Assembly (NCBI GenBank): GCA_016787345.1
Contig: JAEUUU010000136.1
Location: 1 to 35,572, forward strand
Length of the DNA: 35,572 nt
Origin: Saprospiraceae bacterium
GTDB taxonomy: Bacteria; Bacteroidota; Bacteroidia; Chitinophagales; Saprospiraceae
Reading direction: 5' to 3'
Shown here: positions 1-8,127 of the stretch, piece after piece
How the letters are laid out: every line of letters starts with the position of its first letter
How positions within the stretch are numbered: position 1 is the first letter of the stretch
Program-made: the position numbers and the translations under genes
Notes under the pieces: model-generated
Database searches by the model: none
What the model was told of the DNA's origin: nothing
The model's input: only the letters and a program-made list of their open reading frames with translations

Positions 1-34
1 CAATAGAGTTCTATTTTACCAAAAATTAAATACA

Positions 35-478
35 ATGAAGGGTTTTGTCATTTTATTAGTGGCATTTCTGCATTTTTCCCAATGCCAGGTTTATAAAAAG
101 ACCTTTTCAAAAAAAGGAGTATATCATTATGAAGCGACAGCTGATCAACCTTCTTTTTTTAGTATAACAATTAAGTTTTATCCTGATAATACATTTTTAA
201 TGTTTGGCGTTTCTCAAAATCCTGGCAACATGGTGCAGCCTACGTTTCTTCGTTATTTGACTTATGGAGAATGGGGGCAAAAAGGGGATTATTTGGTATT
301 AAATACTAACCTTGCTAAAAAGAAAATAATAAAGGAAAAGTATCAAAAATACCTTGAAATAAGGCCATGGGATTATTCAGAAGCCCTTGTTAAAGTTGAG
401 AATGATTCTTTTCTTATATTGAAAAAACCAAGGCAAATATATTCGTTAAAAAGAAATATCTTTTTAGGGTTGCAATAA
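35..478 (+). CDS. Small exported protein of unknown function
   Basis: This encodes 147 residues and I do not recognise a family. The N-terminus (MKGFVILLVAFLHFSQC) is a short hydrophobic signal sequence ending at a Cys at residue 18. The residues before it (F-S-Q) are a poor lipobox, so lipoprotein versus ordinary secretion is undecided. The body is rich in Lys, Tyr and Phe and is probably a small beta-rich domain. The pattern of hydrophobic strands with a 'YGEWGQKGDYLVLNT' segment resembles Bacteroidota extracytoplasmic proteins that report on expression or lipid binding, but this is only an impression. Base composition is much more AT-rich than in genes after 1540. The ATG at 35 is the only sensible start, though the upstream region is cut by the window edge. 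Confidence 0.7.
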   Translation: MKGFVILLVAFLHFSQCQVYKKTFSKKGVYHYEATADQPSFFSITIKFYPDNTFLMFGVSQNPGNMVQPTFLRYLTYGEWGQKGDYLVLNTNLAKKKIIKEKYQKYLEIRPWDYSEALVKVENDSFLILKKPRQIYSLKRNIFLGLQ

Positions 479-629
479 ATTTATTACATATAGCAACTTC
501 AATATAAATATTTGGTTACAAAAGTACTTATTTTAATATAAGACTTGCAAGTATCGCAATTAAAGGTTAAAACCATCAACGGTATAAATAGAATAGAACC
601 TCGTTGAAAAAACCCTAACAAATAACATC

Positions 630-1309
630 ATGAATAGGAAAAATCTATTTTATATTTTTTTTTTTTTGGCATCTTTTTAGGCAGTTCGCTCGAATGGAGC
701 TGCGTAAAAGATGAAAACCCCACAATTGTTGAAGGGAAAGTAATAGATTCAAAAACAGGAGCAGGCCTAGATTCGGTAGAGATAACATATGAAACAAGAG
801 CAATCCCAAAAGACATACATGATGAACCGCCAGTCTCCAGTCACATCATAAAAACTACCAATGAGGGGCTTTTTTCAATAAACCTGGAACCTGGAATACA
901 GTTTACGGGAGTTGTTTATTTCAACAAACCTGGATACAACCAATTAATTCTTTCTGCGGGCACCTATTTCAGAGTAAAAAATGGTGAAAAAAACAACGTT
1001 TCCATTAACCTGTGGGTTGTGGATAGTTGGTTGAGCCTGACAATTGCTAATACTCAACCACTCCATGACTCTATTTTTATTACTATCGGAAATAAAACAA
1101 TTCACCCGGATATTTTTGCCGGGGGCATTAACAGCAACCCAATCTCCCTTGCATTTGGACATCGACTAACTCAAATCTTCCCTTTTTCATCGAACACATA
1201 TACTACAATTAAATGGGCGAGTAATTTACTTGAATACCAACAGAATCCTATTATTGATTCTGTTCTTATGCCAAATACAGATACATCTCATGTTATTATA
1301 TCGTATTGA
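630..1309 (+). pseudogene. Lipoprotein-like gene interrupted by a frameshift at a T13 run (possible phase-variable gene)
   Basis: The ATG at 630 opens a signal-peptide-like frame (MNRKIYFYIFFF) that reaches a stop at 678-680. The downstream frame is open from the T run through to a TGA at 1307-1309. The two are joined by a run of exactly 13 T at 655-667. One extra T would give an uninterrupted protein of about 226 residues. The restored sequence runs through a hydrophobic stretch to Cys25 followed by V-K-D-E-N. C-x-K-(D/E)2 matches the lipoprotein export signal described in Capnocytophaga, which implies display on the cell surface. The next part (EGKVIDSKTGAGLDSVEITYE) resembles a carboxypeptidase-regulatory-like beta-sandwich. 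The rest is unrecognised. No ATG, GTG or TTG start in the downstream frame lies before the domain. A sequencing error in the homopolymer is the main alternative. Confidence 0.75.
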
Positions 1310-1417
1310 GCAAGGGTTCTGTCAGGTAAAAAATTGGCAAACGGTACAAATCAAAACTTAATCTGACAATTGATGCCCAATCCTGAATTTCCATCCCAAT
1401 CCTCAAAACTACGACCA

Positions 1418-1449
1418 CATCCATTTAAGCATCCAATTACATCCAATTA
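1418..1449. repeat. Three near-copies of a 10-base direct repeat
   Basis: CATCCATTTA at 1418-1427 is followed, after two bases, by CATCCAATTA at 1430-1439 and an identical copy at 1440-1449. The cluster lies in the 230-base gap between the broken lipoprotein gene and the CMD operon. It also marks roughly where composition switches from AT-rich to GC-rich. Confidence 0.7.
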
Positions 1450-1539
1450 AGGCCCCGTCACTTCTACTACGCCCCTCCCCCTCTTCCCAATTCTAATCGT
1501 AACTTCCCCCATTATTTTCCCACGCCAACCCACCCTGTC

Positions 1540-2112
1540 ATGGCATACATCAACGTTGAAGAGCACCTCCCGGGGGTCACAGGCCTGCTCGAATTCAGAA
1601 AAGACACCGCCGAACCCCTGCGCGAACTGACCCAGATCCTCCTGCGCGGCCCCTCCACCCTGACCGAGGCCGAGCGCGAACTCATCGCCACCATCGTCTC
1701 GCACCGCAACGAGTGCCGCTATTGCGTCACCTCGCACGCGGCGGCGGCCGACGCGTACTACGGCAACAGCGACACGACCGATAAAATCAGGGCGGATATC
1801 GAAAGCGCGCCGGTCAGCGAAAAAATGAAAGCGCTGCTGACCATCGCCGCACAGGTGCAGCAAAGCGGCAAAAACGTCAGCCCGGAGGCCATCGAACGCG
1901 CCAAAAACCTCGGCGCCACCGATCTCGAACTCCACGACACAGTGATGATCGCCGCTTTGTTTTGTTTTTACAACCGCTACGTCGACGGCCTGGGCACCTT
2001 TGCGCCCGCCGATTCGGATTACTACTCGGCCCTCGGCGAACGATTGAAAAACACGGGCTACCACCGCCCCGCACAGGGCTATGATTTTATGAAAAACCAA
2101 AAACTGACATGA
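1540..2112 (+). CDS. Carboxymuconolactone decarboxylase / AhpD-like protein (peroxidase-related), copy 1
   Basis: This is a 190-residue alpha-helical protein of the AhpD/CMD superfamily, of the kind annotated as uncharacterised peroxidase-related enzyme. The redox motif is visible as C59-R-Y-C62 followed by H66, in the context E-C-x-x-C-x-x-x-H. This is the CxxC/His centre that in AhpD carries out thiol-disulfide exchange and peroxide reduction. Conserved helices (LTEAERELIATIVSHRNEC, and LELHDTVMIAALFCFYNRYVDGLGT near the C-terminus) support the assignment. It is the first gene of a plus-strand operon. Its stop overlaps the MFS start as ATGA (2109-2112), indicating translational coupling. 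A second copy with the same residue spacing lies at 3341-3889. The cytosolic role is inferred, and the substrate is unknown. Confidence 0.9.
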   Translation: MAYINVEEHLPGVTGLLEFRKDTAEPLRELTQILLRGPSTLTEAERELIATIVSHRNECRYCVTSHAAAADAYYGNSDTTDKIRADIESAPVSEKMKALLTIAAQVQQSGKNVSPEAIERAKNLGATDLELHDTVMIAALFCFYNRYVDGLGTFAPADSDYYSALGERLKNTGYHRPAQGYDFMKNQKLT

Positions 2113-3329
2113 AACCGGCCAGAACGGAACCAGGGGCTTACCACTACCTGCTCTTTGCCGTCTGTTTTCTGGGCGGCGTGTTCGGCGGCGTGGCAAGCAC
2201 CCTGATGTCGGCTTATTTGCCGGATGTCCTGAAAGCGCTGCAAACGCCGGGCGAGCCGGCAAGCGACTCCGTCGGGGCGGTGATCAACGCCGCGTTCCCG
2301 TTCGGGATGATGTTCGGCGGCCTGCTGCTGGGCTTTTTCGGCGACCGTTTCGGGCGCAAACCGGCCTTGCAGGTGGCCCTGGGCTGTATCGGCATTTTTA
2401 TGATCCTGACCGGGTTTTCCGCCGGCTTCACCTCGGTGGGTATTTTCCGGTTTTTCACGGGCTTCGGCGTGGGCGGCATTTTGATGACGGGCGCGACTTA
2501 CCTGGCCGAGGAATGGCCCGAACAAACGCGCAACATCGCGCTCGGTATTTTGAGTATCACGATTCCGGTGGGCATTTTTTCGGCGGGTCTTATCACGTTC
2601 AATTTTTCCGATTGGCGCGCCGGTTTCCGGGTCGGACTGGCTCCTCTCCTGCTGGCCGGACTGGCGCATTTTCGCATCCGCGAATCGGGGGCCTGGCGGC
2701 AAAAACGAACGCGCGACGGCGCCCGGTCGCCCGCGGCTATGTCTGTTTTTCACCCCTCCGTTCGGCGCGACCTATGGCTGGGCAGCGCCATTTACGGTTC
2801 CATGCTGATCGGGCTGTGGGCCGTCTTTTTGTGGTTGCCGACCTGGGTGGAGGGCCTTGCAGACAGCACCGGCGGCCAAAAAGCGCGCGGCACGAGTATG
2901 ATGCTGTTTGCCATCGGCGGGCTCGCGGGCGGTTTCGTGTCGGGCTGGCTGAGCAATCTGTTCGGCGTAAAACGCACGACCCTGGTGTGCTTCGCTGCTG
3001 TTTTTATCCTGACTTTTTGCCTTTTCAAACTCAATTCTGCGCTCCATCCGCTGCTTTTCCTGGAAATCGGCCTGATCGCCCTCTTTTTCGGCCTGAGCCA
3101 GGGCGTGCTGAACGGCTATATCCCCGAACTGTTCCCGACCGAAGTACGCGCCTCGGCAACAGGCTTTTGCTTCAACATCGGGCGGATATTCACCGCTTCG
3201 GTGGTGTTTTTCGTCGGATGGCTGGAAACAGCCCTGGGCGGCATCGGCAACGCACTCTTTCTATTCTCGTTCGTGTTTTTGCTCGGTTTTCTGGCCACCC
3301 TTTTTGCGCGGGAACCCGAGATTCAATAA
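2109..3329 (+). CDS. Major facilitator superfamily transporter
   Basis: The product is 406 residues with about 12 predicted membrane helices, the usual MFS size. The loop 2-3 signature appears as G-F-F-G-D-R-F-G-R-K-P. The equivalent C-terminal-half region is G-W-L-S-N-L-F-G-V-K-R. A YIPELFPTEVRASATGF segment is typical of the aromatic-acid/H+ symporter and sugar-porter type groups. The central cytoplasmic loop (about residues 190-220) is short and Arg-rich. It sits between two AhpD/CMD-type genes, overlapping the first by four bases and ending 11 bases before the second. This suggests that it imports or exports a compound those enzymes act on. A proton-coupled organic acid is the likeliest substrate class, but this is inference. 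Confidence 0.9.
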   Translation: MKPARTEPGAYHYLLFAVCFLGGVFGGVASTLMSAYLPDVLKALQTPGEPASDSVGAVINAAFPFGMMFGGLLLGFFGDRFGRKPALQVALGCIGIFMILTGFSAGFTSVGIFRFFTGFGVGGILMTGATYLAEEWPEQTRNIALGILSITIPVGIFSAGLITFNFSDWRAGFRVGLAPLLLAGLAHFRIRESGAWRQKRTRDGARSPAAMSVFHPSVRRDLWLGSAIYGSMLIGLWAVFLWLPTWVEGLADSTGGQKARGTSMMLFAIGGLAGGFVSGWLSNLFGVKRTTLVCFAAVFILTFCLFKLNSALHPLLFLEIGLIALFFGLSQGVLNGYIPELFPTEVRASATGFCFNIGRIFTASVVFFVGWLETALGGIGNALFLFSFVFLLGFLATLFAREPEIQ

Positions 3330-3340
3330 ATCTTTGAACA

Positions 3341-3889
3341 ATGCCACACATTCATCTTCCCGAAAACCTCCCCGGCATCCGGGGGCTCATGGCTTTCCGG
3401 CCCGATACCGCACAACCGCTCAACGAACTGGCTGAAATCCTGCTGCGGGGCGAAAACACCCTCACGCGTGGCGAGCGGGAATTGATCGCGACCTACGTTT
3501 CGCACCTCAACGACTGCTTTTTTTGCCAAAATGCCCACGGCGGCATTGCGCAGCATTATCTGCAATGCGATCTGAGCTACCTCGACGCCCTCAAAGCGGA
3601 CCCGGAGGCCATGCCCATTTCCGACAAACTTAAAGCGCTGCTGGCTATCGCGGCCAGCGTACAGCGTGGCGGCAAATACGTCACACCGGCGCAGATCGAT
3701 CGCGCCCGAAACCTCGGCGCTACCGACCTCGAAATTCACGACACGGTCATGATCGCCGCCTTTTTTTGCTTTTGCAACCGCTACGTCGACGGCCTGGGTA
3801 CCGAGGCGCCGGCCAACCGGCAATTTTACATCGACCGGGGCCCGATGCGCGCAGAGGAGGGCTATGCGCATTTTGATTTGCGAAAATAA
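3341..3889 (+). CDS. Carboxymuconolactone decarboxylase / AhpD-like protein (peroxidase-related), copy 2
   Basis: This 182-residue paralogue of the 1540-2112 product has C59-F-F-C62 and H66 at exactly the same positions. It shares blocks such as LPGIRGL, ILLRGENTLTRGERELIATYVSHLNDC and the C-terminal LEIHDTVMIAAFFCFCNRYVDGLGT. The redox motif differs (CFFC versus CRYC), which would be expected to alter redox potential or partner choice. The ATG at 3341 follows the MFS stop by 11 bases, so the gene belongs to the same transcript. The two copies have diverged throughout and probably represent an old duplication. They may act as a hetero-oligomer or on related substrates; this is not testable from sequence alone. 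Confidence 0.9.
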   Translation: MPHIHLPENLPGIRGLMAFRPDTAQPLNELAEILLRGENTLTRGERELIATYVSHLNDCFFCQNAHGGIAQHYLQCDLSYLDALKADPEAMPISDKLKALLAIAASVQRGGKYVTPAQIDRARNLGATDLEIHDTVMIAAFFCFCNRYVDGLGTEAPANRQFYIDRGPMRAEEGYAHFDLRK

Positions 3890-3903
3890 TGCTATGCTGC
3901 CGG

Positions 3904-3929
3904 GGAGGCGCAGGCAGATGCGTGCCTCC
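3904..3929 (+). other. Intra-operon hairpin between CMD copy 2 and the DUF3179 gene
   Basis: GGAGGC at 3904-3909 pairs with GCCTCC at 3924-3929. Additional inner pairing (GCA with TGC) is possible across a small bulge. No T run follows, so this looks more like an RNA processing or partial attenuation structure than a terminator. It occupies most of the 60-base gap. Confidence 0.4.
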
Positions 3930-3949
3930 ACGGGTTAAATTCCAACGGA

Positions 3950-5095
3950 ATGAAAAATTTGTTCTACCTCGGTGTCCTCGTGTTGGTTTTGTTTGAAATC
4001 GCCAACGTCTATTTCATCATGCCGCTCCCCGGCAGCCAGGAGATGAACAGTATCGACGCGGCGTACTTTCTGTACAGCTGGCGCTGGTTGTTTCGCGGCG
4101 CGGGCGCAGTGTTGATCTTGCTCGGCCTCAACAGTGTTTTCTCCGCCGGGCGAAAATGGCTGCCTGCGCTCGCCTTGCTGCTCGCCGGACTGGTTGTTTA
4201 CGCCACCAACCTCGAAATGGCGGCCGACACGATGTTTTACCAACCTAAAACATTGCTTTTTCAAAAAATGCCCCAAAACAAGGTGGAAACCGATCGCCTG
4301 GTGATCGGCATCGAACACGCCGGCGAAGCCCGGGCCTACCCTGTTCAGTTCCTGGGTTACCATCACCAGGTGCGCGACAGCATCGGCGGGAAAGCGGTTT
4401 TGGTGAGTTATTGCACGGTTTGCCGCACGGGGCGGGTTTTCGAGCCGGTGGTAAACGGGCGTCCGGAGACCTTCCGGCTGGTGGGCATGGACCACTTCAA
4501 CGCCATGTTCGAAGACGCAACCACGCACAGTTGGTGGCGGCAAGCGACAGGCGAGGCAGCGGCGGGCCCGCTGAAAGGCACGGCTTTGCCCGAATTTCCG
4601 TCGGTACAAACGACCCTCGAAAAATGGGCCGAACTACACCCCGAAACACTGGTTATGCAACCCGACCCGGCTTTTCAGGCCGAGTACGACAGCCTTTCCA
4701 ATTACGAGTCCGGACAGCGAAAAAGCCAGCTGACCCGCCGCGACACAGCCTCCTGGCAGGACAAATCCTGGGTCATCGGCATCGAAACGGGCGGCCGGAA
4801 CAAAGCATTCGACTGGAATGATCTGCAACGGCAGCGCATCATACACGACGAAATCGGCGGACAACCGATCGTGCTCGTTTTGTCGCGGGACGACTGGAGT
4901 TTTATCGCTTTCCGGCGCAATGCCTCGCAGCAGGTGTTCACCCTGTCGGGCGATACCTTGTACGACGGCAGCCAGGCCTTCGATTTTTGGGGAAAATCGC
5001 TGCAACCCGGCGTTTCGGATCTGGAGCGCATCCGGGCTTACCAGGAGTATTGGCACAGCTGGCAGACGTTTCATCCGGGACAAGCCGGAGAATAA
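3950..5095 (+). CDS. DUF3179 family membrane-anchored protein
   Basis: This is 381 residues. The first 85 or so hold about three hydrophobic segments, including residues 2-24 and a pair around 45-85. The rest is a DUF3179 domain recognised by the run from AYPVQFLGYHHQVRDSIGG, through V-S-Y-C155-T-V-C158-R-T-G, to FNAMFEDATTHSWWRQATGEA and GPLKGT. The CxxC sits where DUF3179 proteins typically have a C-P-L-C-like motif, so it may bind metal or undergo redox exchange. The biochemical function of DUF3179 is not established to my knowledge. It lies 60 bases after the second AhpD-like gene on the same strand and is probably the last gene of that operon, which groups three CxxC proteins with one transporter. 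Confidence 0.85.
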   Translation: MKNLFYLGVLVLVLFEIANVYFIMPLPGSQEMNSIDAAYFLYSWRWLFRGAGAVLILLGLNSVFSAGRKWLPALALLLAGLVVYATNLEMAADTMFYQPKTLLFQKMPQNKVETDRLVIGIEHAGEARAYPVQFLGYHHQVRDSIGGKAVLVSYCTVCRTGRVFEPVVNGRPETFRLVGMDHFNAMFEDATTHSWWRQATGEAAAGPLKGTALPEFPSVQTTLEKWAELHPETLVMQPDPAFQAEYDSLSNYESGQRKSQLTRRDTASWQDKSWVIGIETGGRNKAFDWNDLQRQRIIHDEIGGQPIVLVLSRDDWSFIAFRRNASQQVFTLSGDTLYDGSQAFDFWGKSLQPGVSDLERIRAYQEYWHSWQTFHPGQAGE

Positions 5096-5148
5096 AAGCC
5101 GTCGGTGGGGGGCGGCCCCTCGACCCGCGCCCGGCTATGGCACAGAGA

Positions 5149-5805
5149 CTACCGGGCAACTTTCATCTCCCTGTATTCCCATACCGCCACCCCGCTCCCC
5201 TCGCTTTTCGCCGCCCGCAGCATCGCCCCGGCCACGTCGCGCGCGGCGATGGGCTTGTAGCGGGCCGGCAGCAGGAAAGAAAGGGGGCGCATCAGCCATT
5301 CGCCGATCCGCTCGCCCAGCCGGAATTCCGCCCTGTTGCCGAGCAGCAGCGAGGGGCGGAAAAAGACCACCAGCGGGAGGCCCATGCTCCGGATCTTGTC
5401 CTCCACCTCGCCTTTGAGACGGGTGTAAAAATTGCCGCTTTTGCTGTCGGCGCCCACGGCCGACACCAGCAAAAACCGGGAGCAGCCGGTTTCGAGGCAG
5501 TATTGGGCGGCGTGTACCGGGATGTCGTAGTCTACCTTGCGATAGGCCGCGGCATCGCCCTTTACCTTGCGCTGGGTAGTGCCTACGGAACAAAACACCG
5601 CATCGCAGCCGGCAATGGCCGAGCGGAAAGCATCGGCATCGGTAAAATCGAAAACGATGACCCGGATTTTCGGGTGTGAAATATCGACCGGCCGACGCGA
5701 CAGGATGCGAATGCTGCTGACGGCCGCGTCGGCTTCGAGCAATTCGACCAGTTGACCGCCGATGAGGCCGGTTGCGCCGAGCACGGCGACTGTATTGAGC
5801 GACAT
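5149..5805 (-). CDS. NAD(P)-binding Rossmann oxidoreductase (atypical SDR, TIP30/NmrA-like)
   Basis: From the ATG at 5803-5805 this gives 218 residues. The dinucleotide-binding motif VAVLGATGLIGGQLVELL lies right at the start (GATGxxG near residues 10-16). It is followed by the acidic end of beta-strand 3/4 and DAVFCSVGTTQRK, typical of HTATIP2-like and NmrA-like atypical SDRs. The F-L-L-V-S-A-V-G-A segment and a later Y-T-R-L-K-G-E fit the YxxxK catalytic region. A longer frame opens from a TTG at 5841, but its 12 extra residues precede the Rossmann strand and are unlikely. The gene converges on the DUF3179 gene with a 53-base gap. Substrate is unknown. Confidence 0.85.
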   Translation of the reverse strand: MSLNTVAVLGATGLIGGQLVELLEADAAVSSIRILSRRPVDISHPKIRVIVFDFTDADAFRSAIAGCDAVFCSVGTTQRKVKGDAAAYRKVDYDIPVHAAQYCLETGCSRFLLVSAVGADSKSGNFYTRLKGEVEDKIRSMGLPLVVFFRPSLLLGNRAEFRLGERIGEWLMRPLSFLLPARYKPIAARDVAGAMLRAAKSEGSGVAVWEYREMKVAR

Positions 5806-5843
5806 GTGGAATGGAATGATTGTGAACTTAATGCCCGACAAAG

Positions 5844-5876
5844 TTGCAATTTTCGCCGGGTTAGCGCGTCATTTTG
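5844..5876 (+). promoter_or_regulatory. Candidate Bacteroidota-type promoter for the 5934 lipoprotein operon
   Basis: TTG at 5844-5846, a 22-base spacer and TCATTTTG at 5869-5876 approximate the TTG / TAnnTTTG consensus, with one mismatch in the -7 element. It lies about 57 bases upstream of the start codon. Support is modest. Confidence 0.4.
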
Positions 5877-5933
5877 TACTTTTCCCGCTCAAAAATCCCG
5901 CCCGTACAACAGGCCTCTACCTTATTCTTTATC

Positions 5934-6362
5934 ATGTACAAACTTATCTTGTCTCTGTTCGCCTTCACGGCGCTGTTGATCGCTTGCAAAAACACCCCCA
6001 ATGCCCAATCGGCGGCAAAAGATGCGACGCCGGCTACCGGCACGGTCGTTTACTCCGGCAGAATCGCCGAAACCCTGTGGGGCGACACCCAGGTTCCGAT
6101 CACCGTCACCCTCGATCATTCCACCAGCACTTTTCTGCTGAACGTCGACTACGACAATACGAAAACCCAGGAGGGCGAACCGGTCAACGACATCAACGAC
6201 GCCGGCACTTTCACCAAATCCAACGATCCGAAATGGGGCAACCTGTACGAACTGAGCGGCGAAACCGTGGGCACGATGATCTTCCAGGTCGCCAGCAACA
6301 AACTGTTCGAACTGGACCACGAAAAAATGAACTACACCGGGCTTGAACTGGGACTGAAATAA
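5934..6362 (+). CDS. Small lipoprotein, possibly NlpE-like
   Basis: The ATG at 5934 gives 142 residues with a clear lipoprotein signal: a hydrophobic run then L-L-I-A-C, placing the lipidated Cys at residue 18. A frame opening at an upstream TTG (5874) would bury this signal internally and is rejected. After a low-complexity Asn/Ala/Ser linker comes a small beta-rich domain (VVYSGRIAETLWGDTQVPIT, then strand-turn-strand segments, ending LDHEKMNYTGLELGLK). The layout resembles the copper-resistance/stress lipoprotein NlpE N-terminal domain, including the 'L.G...' ending. However, the Cys residues of E. coli NlpE are not seen, so the assignment is weak. It is followed after 12 bases by the methyltransferase gene on the same strand. 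Confidence 0.75.
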   Translation: MYKLILSLFAFTALLIACKNTPNAQSAAKDATPATGTVVYSGRIAETLWGDTQVPITVTLDHSTSTFLLNVDYDNTKTQEGEPVNDINDAGTFTKSNDPKWGNLYELSGETVGTMIFQVASNKLFELDHEKMNYTGLELGLK

Positions 6363-6374
6363 GCGCCCCCCGCC

Positions 6375-7550
6375 ATGTCGCCCCAACTCGACGAGTTTAT
6401 CTGGCAACACCGCCTCGATGCGCCTGCCGCCATTGCCCTTTCCGCAAAAAAACACCCGGAAATACCGGTAGCCTACGCGGCCGGCCAGATCGAATGTCTG
6501 CAAAAAGCCCGGACCAAAATCCCGGCCTGGTACCGTGAGGGCATCCGTTTTTTTTCGGCCCTTTCGCTCGAACAGGCCTCGTCAGAAGCCACGGCGCGTT
6601 TCAAGGCCGGACTGGTAAAAGGCGAAAAAATGGCCGACCTGAGCGGCGGCATGGGCGTCGACAGTTTCTTTTTTGCGCAGCAATTCGGACAGGTCACGCA
6701 CGTAGAACCACAGGCGGAACTCAGCGCCGTCACCGCCCGCAATTTTGAACAACTGGGCGTCTTCAACGTCCGCTGCGCGGTGGCTACTGCGGAGGAATTT
6801 TTACAAAAAACCACCGAAAACTTCGACCTGCTCTACCTCGACCCCTCTCGGCGCAACGAACAAAAAAACCGCGTGCTGCGCCTGGAAGATTGCAGCCCCA
6901 ATATTTTGTCGATCAAAACTTTACTGCTCGAAAAAGCGCCGCTTGTGCTGCTCAAAACAGCGCCCCTGCTCGATATCCAGCTGGCCATGCGCCAACTGGA
7001 AACGGTCGCCCGGGTGTGGGTCGTGGCATCGGGCGCCGAGTGCCGGGAGGTGTTGTACTTGCTCCGGCGGGAGGCCGTGCCGGTCGACGAAGTGCCGGTC
7101 GAAGCCGTGCAGCTCGACAAATCGGGCGATGCCCAGGCGTTTACCTTTACTTTTCAGGAAGAAAAAACGGCCGTAGCGCCGCTGTCGCTGCCGCAACAAT
7201 ATTTGTACGAACCCCATGCTGCGATCCTGAAAGCGGGCGCTTTTCGCAGCTACGCGGCGCATTTTGGCTTAAAAAAATTGCACGCCAACACGCATTTATA
7301 CACCTCGGCACAACACGAGCCGGGCGTTCCGGGTCGGGCATTTCAGATCGAAAACCTGTGCAAATACGACCGCAAGGCAGTGCGGTCGGCCGTCCCCGGC
7401 GGGAAAGCCAATGTGGCCGTGCGCAATTTTCCGGACAGCGCCGATGCCGTGCGCAAAAAACTGGGCTTGTCCGACGGCGGTGATACCTATCTCTTTGCGT
7501 TCACGGATATGGAAGACAAAAAGATGATTGCCGTTTGCCGAAAAGTGTGA
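6375..7550 (+). CDS. THUMP-like domain SAM-dependent methyltransferase (PG1098-like)
   Basis: This is 391 residues. Motif I of a class I SAM-dependent methyltransferase is seen at about residues 88-98 (ADLSGGMGVDS). It is followed by the acidic strand-2 end (VTHVEPQ) and the motif IV-like LLYLDPSRR at about residue 155. The C-terminal third (from about residue 270: LYEPHAAILKAGAFRSYAAHFGLKKLHANTHLYTS) is the THUMP-like extension found in Bacteroidota proteins related to Porphyromonas gingivalis PG1098. These are presumed RNA methyltransferases; the target base is not known to me. The catalytic D-P-S-R tetrad is unlike the NPPY of N6-adenine enzymes. It probably shares a transcript with the upstream lipoprotein (12-base gap). 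Confidence 0.85.
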   Translation: MSPQLDEFIWQHRLDAPAAIALSAKKHPEIPVAYAAGQIECLQKARTKIPAWYREGIRFFSALSLEQASSEATARFKAGLVKGEKMADLSGGMGVDSFFFAQQFGQVTHVEPQAELSAVTARNFEQLGVFNVRCAVATAEEFLQKTTENFDLLYLDPSRRNEQKNRVLRLEDCSPNILSIKTLLLEKAPLVLLKTAPLLDIQLAMRQLETVARVWVVASGAECREVLYLLRREAVPVDEVPVEAVQLDKSGDAQAFTFTFQEEKTAVAPLSLPQQYLYEPHAAILKAGAFRSYAAHFGLKKLHANTHLYTSAQHEPGVPGRAFQIENLCKYDRKAVRSAVPGGKANVAVRNFPDSADAVRKKLGLSDGGDTYLFAFTDMEDKKMIAVCRKV

Positions 7551-7551
7551 A

Positions 7552-7995
7552 TCAGGCCATCCGGAACGTCACGCTCAGCGTGTGCCCTTCCGCGAATATG
7601 GTATACTGACCCGGCTGCATCACACGGCCTTCCAGTTGCAAATCCTGTGCGAGCGCCGAGGGCAATTCGCACGGCTGCGGCAAATGAAACTGCGCGTGGC
7701 GGAAATAATTCCGCAGCAGATGGCTGCACAGATCGTGGCGTTGAAAACGGACTTGCAGGGAATAAGGATCGGGAGCGGAAAGGCTGGCTTTTGCCCGGCG
7801 GCATTCGCGGTGACCGGCGGTGGCCCCGGGGAAATCGCCCTGCGCCTCGATACGGCAAATACCCGTACCGGCGCAATCTTCACGCGGCGAGCCAAAAACG
7901 ACGTCGGCGAGAATAAAGTCCGGGAGAATGGAATCGAATTGTTGCGGCCTTCCGGCCGGCATGGAGGAACCGGTTGTTGAGAAGTAGTGCATCAT
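7552..7995 (-). CDS. Small Cys-containing protein of unknown function
   Basis: From the double ATG at 7990-7995 this gives 147 residues. The same frame stays open far upstream, but that part is antisense to the hemerythrin-like gene and is not coding. Another possible ATG lies at 8050-8052. A conserved-looking core reads D-C-A-G-T-G-I-C-R-I, a Cys-x5-Cys arrangement, with further Cys in HRECRRAK, HDLCSH and PQPCELP. The C-terminus (LQLEGRVMQPGQYTIFAEGHTLSVTFRM) looks beta-stranded. Several Cys and His residues suggest metal binding, but no family is recognised. It converges tail-to-tail with the methyltransferase (1 base apart) and is divergent from the hemerythrin-like gene. Confidence 0.65.
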   Translation of the reverse strand: MMHYFSTTGSSMPAGRPQQFDSILPDFILADVVFGSPREDCAGTGICRIEAQGDFPGATAGHRECRRAKASLSAPDPYSLQVRFQRHDLCSHLLRNYFRHAQFHLPQPCELPSALAQDLQLEGRVMQPGQYTIFAEGHTLSVTFRMA

Positions 7996-8127
7996 GTGGT
8001 TAGTGATCTGATTAAAGAAGAAGAAGACGGGGATTAAATGCTTGTAAGGCATTCTTGCAAGAATTATTCCAATTTGAAAAAGCCGTGTAACCTTTGTTGG
8101 CTTGCGCCTGTCAGAAGCGAAAAAACA

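Noticed and set aside
519-550. Minus-strand promoter-like sequence (TTG, 21 bases, TACTTTTG)
   Set aside because: It would only transcribe antisense to the first gene. In AT-rich DNA such matches arise by chance, so I do not list it.
5096-5148. GC-rich possible hairpin between the DUF3179 and SDR genes
   Set aside because: Runs of G and C can pair in several weak ways, but there is no clean stem and no T tail.
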